Shown piece after piece: positions 18,021 through 26,139 of a stretch of DNA of 64,000 nucleotides. The notes under the pieces were generated by a model, which saw only the letters and a list, made by a program, of their open reading frames with translations, was not told the origin of the DNA and did not search any database. A program made the position numbers and the translations under genes. Every line of letters begins with the position of its first letter. The first letter of the stretch is position 1. The DNA comes from Myxococcales bacterium. Lineage in GTDB: Bacteria > Myxococcota_A > Polyangia > Polyangiales > JAFGIB01. The stretch lies in NCBI GenBank assembly GCA_029880325.1, contig JAOUOP010000010.1, positions 104,951 to 168,950 of the forward strand, given 5' to 3'.

Positions 18021-19739
18021 CTACATCCGCTCAGGTGCTTCGATGCCCAGAAGTCCGAGTCCGCGGCGCAGCTGCCGCGCGGTCAACCAGCACAAGAGCA
18101 GCCGACTGCTCCGGGTCGTGCCCTCTGAACGCAGCACAGGGCAGCTCTCGAAGAATACGCTGAAGGCGCGGGCCAGGGCATAGAGGTGGTCGGCGATCAG
18201 GTGGGGAAGGGCGGACTCGGCGGCCTGATGCACGGCGTCGGCGAAGCGCATCAGGTGTTTGGCCAGGGCCAGCTCGGCGGCTTCGGTCAGCTCCAGCTTG
18301 GAGTTGGGGTCGAGCGCGTCCGGGTCGACCTCCCCCTTGCGGAAGATCGAGGCGATGCGGGCGTGGGCGTACTGCAGGTAGGGGCTGGCGTTGCCCTTGA
18401 AGGAGATCAGCTTGTCCCAGTCGAAGCGGTAGTCGCTGTTGCGGTTCTGGCTGAGGTCGGCGTACTTGATGGCGCCGATGCCCACGATGGGGGCGAGTTC
18501 TTCCAGGTCTTCCTCGCGGACTTCGAGTTCGGCCTGCATCAGGGCGCCGGCTCGCTGCTGGGCCTCATCGAGCAGATCCGATAGCCGGATCAGGTCACCT
18601 TCCCGGGTCTTCAGAGGTTTTCCGTTGGCGCCCAGGATGGTGCCGAAGCTCACGTGCTGCAGTTCCATGGCCACGCCCAGGCGCTCGACGGTGGCGAAGA
18701 GCTGCTCGAAGTGCAGGGCCTGGCGCTTGTCGACCACGTAGAGGGCGCGCTCGGCGCCCAGCTCGTCGCGGCGCCACAGCACCGTGGCGATGTCGGTCGT
18801 GGAATAGAGGAAGGCACCGTCGCGCTTGCGCACGATGAAGGGCGTCTTGCTCTTCTTGAGCTTGGGGTGGTCGTCGAAGAAGACGCAGACGGCGCCCTCG
18901 TCCTCGCGGGCGATACCCTCGGCCAGCAGCCGCTCCACCACCGCCGGCAGCATCGGCTCGTAGGCGCTCTCGCCGCGCCACATGTCGAACTCGACGTCGA
19001 GGCGGTCATAGATGCGGTCGAGTTCGGCGCGGGTGGTCGCTACCAGCTTGCGCCACATGGCCAGGTTTTCGGGGTCGCCCTGCTGCAGCTTGGCCAGCTC
19101 GGCGCGGGCCTCGTCGGCCACGGCCGGATCCTTTTCGCTCAGGGCGTGAGCCAGCTTGTAGCAGCGCTCCAGTTCGTCGATGGGACGGGCCTCGAGGGCT
19201 TCGGGGTCACCGAAGCGCCGCACGCCGATCAGGACCTTGCCGAATTGGGTGCCCCAGTCGCCGATGTGGTTGTCGGCGATCACCTCATGGCCCACGTAGC
19301 GCAACACACGGCACAGGGCGGCACCGATGACGGTGCTGCGGATGTGGCCCACATGCATGGGCTTGGCGACATTCGGCGCCGAGTAATCCACCACCGTCTT
19401 TTTGGGCTGGTCCACGGCGGGCACGCCGTCGCGCTCGCGATCAACTGCGATTGCGTTCAGCTCGCGGGCGATCCAGATGGGGGATAAACGCAGGTTCACG
19501 AAGCCCGGGCCTGCGACCTCGGCGGCCTCGATACAAGGTGCAGCGGCCAAGGCCTCGGCCAGCGGCGCCGCCAGCTCACGGGGGTTTTTCCCCAGGCGTT
19601 TGGCCAGCGGCAGGGCGCCATTGATCTGGTAGTCACCGTGGGCCGGGTCGGCCGGCCGCAACAGGGCCGGAGCCGCCTCGCCGAGGCTGTCAGCGATGGC
19701 CTTGGCAGCCAACTGCTCCAAATAGGGCTCGAGTCTCAT
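18021..19739 (-). CDS. argS: Arginyl-tRNA synthetase
   Basis: 572 residues, class I synthetase charging tRNA-Arg. The N-terminal additional domain (about 1-110) is followed by APNVAKPMHVGHIRST holding the HIGH-type signature, the connective domain, the KMSKS-region equivalent (GANGKPLKTREGDLIR) and the C-terminal DALR anticodon-binding helices (FADAVHQAAESALP). The start ATG 19739 is preceded by TAGATA seven bases upstream, a near match to the leaderless pattern. 34-bp tandem repeats lie about 100-200 bp upstream. Confidence 0.96.
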   Translation of the reverse strand: MRLEPYLEQLAAKAIADSLGEAAPALLRPADPAHGDYQINGALPLAKRLGKNPRELAAPLAEALAAAPCIEAAEVAGPGFVNLRLSPIWIARELNAIAVDRERDGVPAVDQPKKTVVDYSAPNVAKPMHVGHIRSTVIGAALCRVLRYVGHEVIADNHIGDWGTQFGKVLIGVRRFGDPEALEARPIDELERCYKLAHALSEKDPAVADEARAELAKLQQGDPENLAMWRKLVATTRAELDRIYDRLDVEFDMWRGESAYEPMLPAVVERLLAEGIAREDEGAVCVFFDDHPKLKKSKTPFIVRKRDGAFLYSTTDIATVLWRRDELGAERALYVVDKRQALHFEQLFATVERLGVAMELQHVSFGTILGANGKPLKTREGDLIRLSDLLDEAQQRAGALMQAELEVREEDLEELAPIVGIGAIKYADLSQNRNSDYRFDWDKLISFKGNASPYLQYAHARIASIFRKGEVDPDALDPNSKLELTEAAELALAKHLMRFADAVHQAAESALPHLIADHLYALARAFSVFFESCPVLRSEGTTRSSRLLLCWLTARQLRRGLGLLGIEAPERM

Positions 19740-19804
19740 GGCGGGCTATCTAGCACGACTCCACCACCGGGGCGCCGGTTACGGCTGGTGGAAGCTGCCA
19801 GGGC

Positions 19805-19841
19805 GGTTTGAGCGGTGGGCGGGGAGGTTTGAGCGGTGGGC
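19805..19841. repeat. Two 16-bp direct repeats upstream of argS
   Basis: GGTTTGAGCGGTGGGC occurs at 19805-19820 and 19826-19841, 21 bp apart, directly before the 34-bp repeat array. The element GGAAGCTGCCAGG of that array also occurs once on the left at 19790-19802. Confidence 0.8.
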
Positions 19842-19842
19842 T

Positions 19843-19952
19843 GCGGAAGCTGCCAGGTCGCTTTCAGGCCAGCGTTGCGGAAGCTGCCAGGACGCTTTCA
19901 GGCCAGCGTTGCGGAAGCTGCCAGGACGCTTTCAGGCCAGCGTTCAGGCCAG
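19843..19952. repeat. 34-bp tandem repeat, three units plus a partial fourth
   Basis: Units at 19843-19876, 19877-19910 and 19911-19944 start GCGGAAGCTGCCAGG and end CTTTCAGGCCAGCGTT. Unit 1 differs by one base (GTCG for GACG). A partial copy CAGGCCAG follows at 19945-19952. The units abut without spacers, so this is not CRISPR, and 34 is not a multiple of three, so it is not a coding repeat. It fills the gap between argS and the lytic transglycosylase gene. Confidence 0.9.
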
Positions 19953-19990
19953 TGGGCGAGGCTTCAGTTGGTCGCGGCCTGCGGCTTTGC

Positions 19991-20809
19991 TCAGGAGGAT
20001 GGCGCTGGGGCCTGGGGCTTCGAGCCTTTTCCGGCAAGATTCGGGGGATCGAGGCCTACGGTGCGGCGCAGCTCGAGGCGGTCGTTGAGGATGCGCTTTG
20101 CGTAGCGGTTGTTGCCCCCACAACGCCCGGTATTGTACGCGCCCAGGGCTTCGACCATGTCGCCGCTGCAGCGCTCGAGCGATCGCGCGAGCACAGCCGC
20201 TGCATGTCGCACGATTTCCAGCTGGCAGGCGCCCGGCTGCCGCCGGCAGCGTTTGCGGTACCAGTCGTCCTGGATGAAGCGCACGCTGCGGGCGTCCTTG
20301 CGCCCCGGGTTGATCTGCAGGATGCCCATCTCGCCCAGCGAGCCGAGGGCGAAGGGGTTGAAGCCGCTCTCCCGGAACGCCATGGCGGCCATCACCCACG
20401 GGTCCACCCCCCGCTCGCGTCCGGCCTTCACCAGGTAGTGGGCGAACTCGCCCAATCGCCGCTCGCATCCCTCGCGCGCGTACCGGCAGTGGGCCGCCGG
20501 GATCGAGTCGCCGGTCTTCTGATTGACGCTGACGGTGATGCGGGCGCGGATGGCGCTGTGCAGCAACTCCACGTCTTCGTCGCGGTCGTCGGCCGCTGCG
20601 TCCTCGCTCGCACTGGCACTGTCGTCTTCGGCTTGCTCGCCCTCGCTTGCGTCCGCGTCGCGCTTGGGTTCGGCAACCGCCACGACCTCGGCTGCGGAGC
20701 TGTCGTCGCGTTGCGCTGGACTTAACTGTTGAGCATGTGAAAAACCAGCCGTCGCGAGGACAACAAGTGTCGACGTTGAGGTGGCTCGAATGAAGTAAGT
20801 TCGGTACAT
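19991..20809 (-). CDS. Exported lytic-transglycosylase-like (lysozyme fold) protein
   Basis: 272 residues from ATG 20809. Signal peptide (FIRATSTSTLVVLATAGFSHA), then an acidic Asp/Glu/Ala-rich linker (about 25-75), then a lysozyme-like domain: FRESGFNPFALGSLGEMGILQINPG carries the catalytic Glu after the aromatic-rich helix and the GxxGILQI motif of SLT enzymes, and LGAYNTGRCGG matches the later AYNAG motif. It would cleave peptidoglycan in the periplasm. The frame also has an in-frame GTG at 20824; I prefer 20809 for the signal peptide. Four cysteines in the domain may form disulfides. Confidence 0.8.
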   Translation of the reverse strand: MYRTYFIRATSTSTLVVLATAGFSHAQQLSPAQRDDSSAAEVVAVAEPKRDADASEGEQAEDDSASASEDAAADDRDEDVELLHSAIRARITVSVNQKTGDSIPAAHCRYAREGCERRLGEFAHYLVKAGRERGVDPWVMAAMAFRESGFNPFALGSLGEMGILQINPGRKDARSVRFIQDDWYRKRCRRQPGACQLEIVRHAAAVLARSLERCSGDMVEALGAYNTGRCGGNNRYAKRILNDRLELRRTVGLDPPNLAGKGSKPQAPAPSS

Positions 20810-20905
20810 TGCGCTAAGCCGCACGTGGCCCCGCCGAACGGGGGTGGGTCGTCAGAGGGTACACGGAAGAGGCTCGAACACCACCCCTGCTCGTCTTCGC
20901 CCGGT

Positions 20906-20921
20906 ATGACAAATGAGTCAT
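20906..20921. promoter_or_regulatory. Palindrome upstream of the ArsR-methyltransferase gene (distal)
   Basis: ATGAC (20906-20910) and GTCAT (20917-20921) form a perfect inverted repeat with a 6-base spacer, the same geometry as the proximal site. It lies 24 bases upstream of the TATGAT box. A candidate operator. Confidence 0.45.
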
Positions 20922-20944
20922 AGGCCGACACGGCTTGCAGTTAA

Positions 20945-20976
20945 TATGATACTTGCGTACATGCGTAACTTCGCAT
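20945..20976 (+). promoter_or_regulatory. Promoter/operator region of the ArsR-methyltransferase gene
   Basis: TATGAT (20945-20950) is a good -10. Ten bases downstream, ATGCG (20961-20965) and CGCAT (20972-20976) form a perfect inverted repeat with a 6-base spacer, ending 11 bases before the ATG. A dimeric ArsR-type repressor bound there would block transcription, suggesting autoregulation. Confidence 0.5.
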
Positions 20977-20987
20977 AAAACAAGTGT

Positions 20988-21959
20988 ATGGGCATCGGCC
21001 CGGACATAGATAACAGGCTGGAATTATTCAAAGTTCTAGCAGACCGGACGCGCCTTCAGCTGCTTGTGCTGGCCGCCGAAGAGGAACTCGCAATCGGGGA
21101 GTTGGCCGAGTTGATGGAAGAGTCCCAGCCGAATCTCTCGCGCCAGGTCGCGCCCCTGCGCAAGCTCGGTGTGCTGGCCGAGCGCCGCCAGGGTACTCGC
21201 GTGCTCGTGCGCCTGGCCGACGGCGCCGCCTGCGATCCTGTCATCGCGGATGCGCTCGCACTTGGCCGACAGTTATGTGAAAGCAACGGAGTGTTATCAA
21301 AGATCGCTCCGCTCATCGAACGACGCGATGCACCTTCGCGTGAGTTCTTCGCGCGGCCCCGTGACCCACAAGAGTCACTCGCCTTTCCTGCCGAGCTGCC
21401 GGCTTACCTCGCCGCTGTTGCTCCGCTGCTCGTTGAGCATCGGCTTGCCATCGATGTCGGCACCGGCGACGGTTCCTTGCTCGAAGTGCTCGCTCCCCTC
21501 TTCGAGCGCGTGGTGGCCATCGACCGTGAGCCAGCCCAGCTCGACCACGCCCGCGCGCGCCTGGAGGCTCGCGGCTACGCGAACGTTCAGTTTGAGGTGG
21601 CGGACCTGCTCGACGACGCCGTCGACCCCGGCGTGCTGCCGGTGGGTCAGGCCGACGCCGTCTTCGCCTCGCGCTTGTTGCACCACGCGCCCCGCCCCGC
21701 CCTCGCGGTGGCCCGGCTCGCCGCCCTGGCCCGTCCGGGCGGTACGGTGACTGTCCTGGACTACCTGGCCCACGACGACGAGGGCATGCGAAAGGACCAG
21801 GCCGACCTCTGGCTGGGCTTCAGCCGTGATGAGCTGCGTCGTTTCTGTAGCGAGGGGGGGCTGACCGCGCCGAGGCTTCAGGATATTCCCCGATCCTTTC
21901 ACAGTGCCGGCCCCGATCGGCACCTCAGCTGGTGCCTGCTGACCGCCCGGCGCGCCTGA
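20988..21959 (+). CDS. sahR: ArsR-family regulator fused to a methyltransferase-like domain, probable SahR
   Basis: 323 residues. Residues about 5-85 are an ArsR winged helix (LFKVLADRTRLQLLVLAAEE and the recognition-helix segment SQPNLSRQVAPLRKLG). Residues about 140-320 are a class I methyltransferase fold with motif I AIDVGTGDGSLLEVL. SahR regulators of Proteobacteria are ArsR-family proteins that sense S-adenosylhomocysteine and control ahcY and other methionine-cycle genes. This one sits 92 bp before ahcY in the same direction, so the assignment is attractive, though ligand and targets are inferred. There is no Cys metal site typical of metal-sensing ArsR. Palindromes lie just upstream. 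Confidence 0.8.
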   Translation: MGIGPDIDNRLELFKVLADRTRLQLLVLAAEEELAIGELAELMEESQPNLSRQVAPLRKLGVLAERRQGTRVLVRLADGAACDPVIADALALGRQLCESNGVLSKIAPLIERRDAPSREFFARPRDPQESLAFPAELPAYLAAVAPLLVEHRLAIDVGTGDGSLLEVLAPLFERVVAIDREPAQLDHARARLEARGYANVQFEVADLLDDAVDPGVLPVGQADAVFASRLLHHAPRPALAVARLAALARPGGTVTVLDYLAHDDEGMRKDQADLWLGFSRDELRRFCSEGGLTAPRLQDIPRSFHSAGPDRHLSWCLLTARRA

Positions 21960-22051
21960 GTTCCCATGGCTTCTGCCCAGGGCTCTGCCGCCGATTTTAC
22001 GAGTTTCAACCCACCCAACGCACCCAACCCCCGAATTGATGGAGATGACCG

Positions 22052-23365
22052 ATGGCTGACAACTTCAAGGTAGCCAACATGGACCTGGCCGACTGGGGCC
22101 GCAAAGAGATCGCGATCGCCGAGACGGAGATGCCCGGGCTGATGGCCCTGCGCGAGGAGTTCGGCGCCCAAAAGCCCCTCAAGGGTGCGCGCATCGCCGG
22201 CTGCCTGCACATGACGATCCAGACCGCCGTGCTGATCGAGACCCTGCGCGAGCTGGGGGCCGAGATCACCTGGACCAGCTGCAACATCTACTCGACCCAG
22301 GACCACGCCGCCGCCGCCATCGCCGCCACCGGCGTGCCGGTCTTTGCCTGGAAAGGCGAGACCGAGGAGGAGTACTACTGGTGCATCGACCGCCAGCTCG
22401 AGGCCTTCGAGGGCGGCAAAGCGCCGAACATGCTGCTCGACGACGGCGGCGACCTGACCCAGGTGGTGCACGAGAAGTACCCCCAATTCTTTGAGGGTGA
22501 CGACCCCATCCGCGGCCTGTCGGAGGAGACCACGACCGGCGTACACGCCCTGCAGCGCATGGAGACCGCCGGCACCCTCAAGTGCCCCGCCATCAACGTC
22601 AACGACTCGGTGACCAAGAGCAAGTTCGACAACCTCTACGGCTGCCGCGAGTCCCTGGGCGATGGCATCAAGCGTGCGACCGACGTCATGTTCGCGGGCA
22701 AGGTCGCCGTCGTGGCCGGCTACGGCGACGTCGGCAAGGGCTGCGCCCAGGCCCTGCGCGGCCTCGGCGCCCGCGTTCTGATCACCGAGATCGACCCCAT
22801 CTGCGCCCTGCAGGCCGCCATGGAGGGCTACGAAGTCACGACCATGGACGAGGCCGCCGGCCGTGCCGACATTTTCGTCACCGCCACTGGCTGCAAGGAC
22901 GTGATCCGGCCCCAGCACCTGCAGGCCATGCGCAACGAGGCCATCGTCTGCAACATCGGCCACTTCGACTGCGAGATCGACATGGCCTGGATGGAAAACA
23001 ACGCCGAGATCCGCGAGGAGGCGATCAAGGAGCAGGTCGACCACTTCATCTTCCCCGACGGCAAGCGCATCATCGTGCTGGCCCGCGGCCGCCTGGTGAA
23101 TCTAGGCTGCGCCACCGGTCACCCCAGCTTCGTGATGAGCGCGTCGTTCACCAATCAGGTGCTGGCCCAGCTCACGCTCTGGAACGAGAGCTCCAAGTAC
23201 GACACAGGCAAGGTCTACGTGCTGCCCAAGCAGCTCGACGAAAAGGTCGCCCGGCTGCACCTGGGCAATCTCGGCGTCAAGCTCGACAAGCTCAGCGCCA
23301 CCCAGGCCGAGTACCTGGGCGTGCCGGTCGAGGGCCCCTACAAGCCCGACTACTACCGTTACTGA
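22052..23365 (+). CDS. ahcY: Adenosylhomocysteinase (S-adenosylhomocysteine hydrolase)
   Basis: 437 residues, full length. It hydrolyses S-adenosylhomocysteine to adenosine and homocysteine using tightly bound NAD, relieving product inhibition of methyltransferases. Visible features are [17 protein letters not shown] (substrate domain), [17 protein letters not shown] with the active-site Lys/Asp, the NAD loop [16 protein letters not shown], the HFD segment in [12 protein letters not shown], and the C-terminal dimer tail [16 protein letters not shown] that reaches into the NAD site. Located behind the probable sahR and likely controlled by it. Confidence 0.97.
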   Translation: MADNFKVANMDLADWGRKEIAIAETEMPGLMALREEFGAQKPLKGARIAGCLHMTIQTAVLIETLRELGAEITWTSCNIYSTQDHAAAAIAATGVPVFAWKGETEEEYYWCIDRQLEAFEGGKAPNMLLDDGGDLTQVVHEKYPQFFEGDDPIRGLSEETTTGVHALQRMETAGTLKCPAINVNDSVTKSKFDNLYGCRESLGDGIKRATDVMFAGKVAVVAGYGDVGKGCAQALRGLGARVLITEIDPICALQAAMEGYEVTTMDEAAGRADIFVTATGCKDVIRPQHLQAMRNEAIVCNIGHFDCEIDMAWMENNAEIREEAIKEQVDHFIFPDGKRIIVLARGRLVNLGCATGHPSFVMSASFTNQVLAQLTLWNESSKYDTGKVYVLPKQLDEKVARLHLGNLGVKLDKLSATQAEYLGVPVEGPYKPDYYRY

Positions 23366-23410
23366 ATGTCTGTGCCGGCTCCTGGGGGGGGGGCCGATAT
23401 CATAGGGGAA

Positions 23411-23448
23411 GGCGGCAATGCCCCCGGGAGCGCCCGGGGGTCGCCGCC
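23411..23448 (+). terminator. Strong GC hairpin after ahcY
   Basis: CCCCCGGG (23421-23428) pairs perfectly with CCCGGGGG (23433-23440) around AGCG, and an outer GGCGG (23411-23415) / CCGCC (23444-23448) pair extends it. It starts 46 bases after the ahcY stop. There is no T-run, so it may act as a factor-dependent or attenuating terminator. Confidence 0.5.
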
Positions 23449-23450
23449 TG

Positions 23451-23630
23451 GCGGTGGGTCACCAGCAACGCCGTCTTGCCGGCGGCTTTCAGCTCGACGA
23501 AGAGATCCATCACGCGGCTGGCGGTGGCGCCGTCCAGGTTGCCGGCGGGCTCGTCGGCGACCACGGGTTCGGGGTCGTTGGCCAGGGCCCGGGCGATCGC
23601 CACCCGCTGCTGCAGGCCTCCCGAAAGCAT
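23451..23630 (-). pseudogene. Fragment of an ABC transporter ATPase (LolD/MacB-like)
   Basis: About 60 codons read from the ABC signature ([19 protein letters not shown]) through Walker B and D-loop ([11 protein letters not shown]) to the H-loop (TALLVTH). The P-loop half before it and the C-terminal end after it are absent, and both flanks turn into non-homologous sequence. The ADEPAGNLD wording is that of LolD/FtsE/MacB-type ATPases. No permease is nearby. A relic between ahcY and the phosphotransferase gene. Confidence 0.75.
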
Positions 23631-23690
23631 GACCGCTGAACGTCTGCCTAGGGTGCCCGGGCCCGGGCGCGCCGTGCTACCCCCGTGTGC

Positions 23691-24728
23691 ATGGAGCTGG
23701 AGGAGGCCATCGCCCAGCACGTGGCCGACTGGAACACGGCGGTCGTCGAGCGCGATGTGCTCGGCACGCAGGTGCCCGCCCAGATCGCCGGGGCATTCCA
23801 GCGCTTCTGTCGCCAGCACCTTCACGCCGAAGCGGGGGACTGTCTCTTCTACCGGTCAAGCGTGGGCTGCGTCGCGGGCCTGACGCTCGACGACGGGCGC
23901 GCGGTGGTGGTCAAAGCCCACCAGCCCGGACAGCGCGAAGCCCGGCTCGCGGCGTGCCAGCGGGTGCAACGAAGTCTCCACGCGCGCGGCTTTCCCGCCC
24001 CCGAACCCCTCGTCGCCCCCGTCCCCTTCGGATTGGGCTTCGCCGTCGCCGAGCGCTACCTGCACGAGGGCGAAGTCCGTGACGCGCACGATCGGGCCGT
24101 GCGGCGCCTGCTGGCCAATGGCCTCCACGCCATCGCCGCCAGCGCGAGCCCCCCCGAGCGTTTTCGAGACCTCGGCGGCGCCTGGTTCACGGCGCTCGGA
24201 GACAGGCTCTGGCCGCGCCCCCACAACGCCCACTTCAACTTCGAGCAGAGCGCCCAGGGCGCCGAGTGGATCGACGCCCTGGCCCGCCGCGCCCGCGCCG
24301 TGCCACTCGCGGGCGAGCTGGTGGTCGGGCACTTCGACTGGCGCGCCGAGCATGTTTTGGTCTCCCAGGGCCGCATCACGACGGCCTACGACTGGGACAG
24401 CCTGCATCTCGAACGCGAGCCCGTCGTCGTGGGCGCGGTCGCCCACGCCTTCACCGCGCGCTGGGATGGCGTGCAGCCCACCGTCGAGCCCACGCCGAGT
24501 CTCGAAGAAATGCGCGGCTTCGTCGCCGACTACGAATCCGCCCGGGGACGCGATTTCGATGCCGCCGAACGCAAGCTGCTGTGGTCGTCCTGCGTCTACT
24601 CCACGGCCTACACGGCGCGCTGCGAGCACAGCCTCGCGAGCGACGGCGACTGGCACCCGAGCTACCGAACCTTCGGCCAACTGCTGCGCGAGGTCGGCGA
24701 AGAGCTGCTCGGGGCGCCGTCCATGTAG
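23691..24728 (+). CDS. Phosphotransferase of the APH / choline-kinase-like fold
   Basis: 345 residues. The catalytic loop [19 protein letters not shown] has the HxDxxxxHV-like pattern of aminoglycoside-phosphotransferase-fold kinases, and [10 protein letters not shown] supplies the Mg-binding Asp. The N-terminal lobe is recognisable around [12 protein letters not shown] (ATP-site Lys). Family members phosphorylate small molecules (aminoglycosides, choline, homoserine, sugars); nothing here indicates which, and a drug-resistance role should not be assumed. ATG 23691 is preceded by TACCCC at a leaderless-like distance. The HxD loop has Trp rather than the usual Leu/Gly after the Asp. Confidence 0.8.
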   Translation: MELEEAIAQHVADWNTAVVERDVLGTQVPAQIAGAFQRFCRQHLHAEAGDCLFYRSSVGCVAGLTLDDGRAVVVKAHQPGQREARLAACQRVQRSLHARGFPAPEPLVAPVPFGLGFAVAERYLHEGEVRDAHDRAVRRLLANGLHAIAASASPPERFRDLGGAWFTALGDRLWPRPHNAHFNFEQSAQGAEWIDALARRARAVPLAGELVVGHFDWRAEHVLVSQGRITTAYDWDSLHLEREPVVVGAVAHAFTARWDGVQPTVEPTPSLEEMRGFVADYESARGRDFDAAERKLLWSSCVYSTAYTARCEHSLASDGDWHPSYRTFGQLLREVGEELLGAPSM

Positions 24729-24805
24729 TCGCCCACAGTCTTGCCCACGGCGTTGCCGCTTCGGCTATCATCTTCCTCTCACATCGAGTCGAAAGGGAGC
24801 GGGAA

Positions 24806-26041
24806 ATGCCCCAGAGCAGCGCCACTTCATCCATCGCAGCGGTCGTCTGCGCTTTGGCATTGAGCTGCACCCCGGTGGGTGCGCCCGGCGGCTCGACCGG
24901 CGCCGGCAGCAGCGCCGGCGCCAGCGCCGGTGGTCAGCTCGGGGGCCAGTGCCGCGGTGACTTCGGCGTTAGCGCCGCCGCCAGCAAGCTCGAGACCTTC
25001 CTCGCAGCCAGCGCCGACTTCACCGCCGCCGCCGCCGAGCTCGAGGCATCCCTCATCGCCTCCTGCCGCGACATGGGCCAACAGCTCGGGCTCGACCCGG
25101 CCGCCATGCAGGGCACGCCCGGCCAGAGCCAGGTGGAGGCCGCCTGCATGCCGGTCAGCGCCAAGCTCGATAGCGAGCTGTCGGAGCTGCGCGCCGCCGG
25201 CAACCTGAAGCTGGCCGTCGTCGCCACCCCCCCGCGCTGCGACGCCCGCGTCGATGTCTACGCCGATTGCATGGGCCGCTGCCAGACCGAGGTCGATCCC
25301 GGCAAGCTCGACCTGCAGTGCGAGGGCGGCGAGCTGCGCGGTCGCTGCAGCGGTCAGTGCCAGGGCGCGTGCGCGGTGGATGTTCAGGGGCAGTGCCAGG
25401 GGCGCTGCGAGGGCACCTGCAACGGCGGCTGCAGTGGCACATGCAGCGGCACCTGCGACGGTCAGTGCTCGCTCAAGGATGCATCCGGTCGTTGCGCCGG
25501 CAGCTGCAGCGGCACCTGTGAGGGCAGCTGTTCGGCCGGCTGCTCGGGCAGCTGCCAGGGCTCCTGCGTGGTCGAGACCCAGGCCAGCTGCCAGGGCGAG
25601 TGCCGCGGCGGCTGCAGCGTCGATTTTCAGGAGCCCTACTGCAGCGGGGAGGTGCGCGCGCCCCATGCCGACGTGGACTGCCAGGCCTCCTGCGATGCCG
25701 AGCTCGACACCAAGGTGGAGTGCAAGCCCGGGCGCGTGGCTGTCGCTGTCGACGGCAACGTGGACGCCGGGCTGCAGCCGCGCATCGCCCGGCTGCGCGC
25801 GGCCATCGAAGGCGGCATGGGCGCGGTGCTGATGGCCCGCGCCAAGCTCCAGCGCCTCTCGGGCAGCGGCCAGGCCATCGTGCGCACGGCGGGCGCCATC
25901 CCCGGCGCCATCGGCGAGCTGGGCATTGGCGCCGCAGCCTGCGCCACCCAGGCGGCGGCGCTACTGCCGCGGGCTACCGCCTCGGTCAGCGTTTCGATCA
26001 ACGTCTCGGCCAAGCTCAGCGCCTCGGCCGGCGCCGGCTGA
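24806..26041 (+). CDS. Cysteine-rich CxGxC-repeat lipoprotein
   Basis: 411 residues from ATG 24806, with AAAGGGAGCGGG before it. The lipobox is ALALSC, so it should be lipidated and outside the inner membrane. Residues about 25-60 are Gly/Ala/Ser-rich. Helical segments (60-140) follow, then a Cys block (about 165-285) in which Cys alternates with Gly: CSGQCQGAC, CNGGCSGTCSGTC, CEGSCSAGCSGSC, more than 30 cysteines. The last 100 residues are Cys-poor, Ala-rich helix. The block probably forms a rigid disulfide ladder or binds metal; neither is shown. Similar lipoproteins are characteristic of myxobacteria. Confidence 0.85.
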   Translation: MPQSSATSSIAAVVCALALSCTPVGAPGGSTGAGSSAGASAGGQLGGQCRGDFGVSAAASKLETFLAASADFTAAAAELEASLIASCRDMGQQLGLDPAAMQGTPGQSQVEAACMPVSAKLDSELSELRAAGNLKLAVVATPPRCDARVDVYADCMGRCQTEVDPGKLDLQCEGGELRGRCSGQCQGACAVDVQGQCQGRCEGTCNGGCSGTCSGTCDGQCSLKDASGRCAGSCSGTCEGSCSAGCSGSCQGSCVVETQASCQGECRGGCSVDFQEPYCSGEVRAPHADVDCQASCDAELDTKVECKPGRVAVAVDGNVDAGLQPRIARLRAAIEGGMGAVLMARAKLQRLSGSGQAIVRTAGAIPGAIGELGIGAAACATQAAALLPRATASVSVSINVSAKLSASAGAG

Positions 26042-26126
26042 GCGGGGCCGAGCCGAGCACGGCGTAACGCCCCGGTGCCCCCGCCGACACAGCCACGCCG
26101 GCTGCGTCGGCGCGCCCGCGGGCGTG

Positions 26127-26139
26127 TACACTCTGCTCC
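26127..26139 (+). promoter_or_regulatory. Candidate leaderless -10 box of the 26140 hydrolase
   Basis: TACACT (26127-26132) and seven bases CTGCTCC precede ATG 26140. No Shine-Dalgarno is present. This promoter would serve the hydrolase-egtB pair. Confidence 0.6.

Noticed and set aside
19843..19952. CRISPR array
   Set aside because: Repeats abut without unique spacers, there are only three, and no cas genes are present.
19808..20725. Plus-strand open frame across the 34-bp repeats and the transglycosylase gene
   Set aside because: It starts in repeat DNA and is otherwise the antisense of a clear lysozyme-fold gene. The repeat length is not a multiple of three.
23691..24728. Antibiotic-resistance aminoglycoside phosphotransferase
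   Set aside because: Only the general fold is shared. Nothing in the sequence or neighbourhood points to drug resistance.
24827..25666. Minus-strand Ala/Leu/Gly-rich frame opposite the CxGxC lipoprotein
   Set aside because: It is the low-complexity shadow of the Cys/Gly repeat; the plus-strand gene has lipobox and ribosome binding site.
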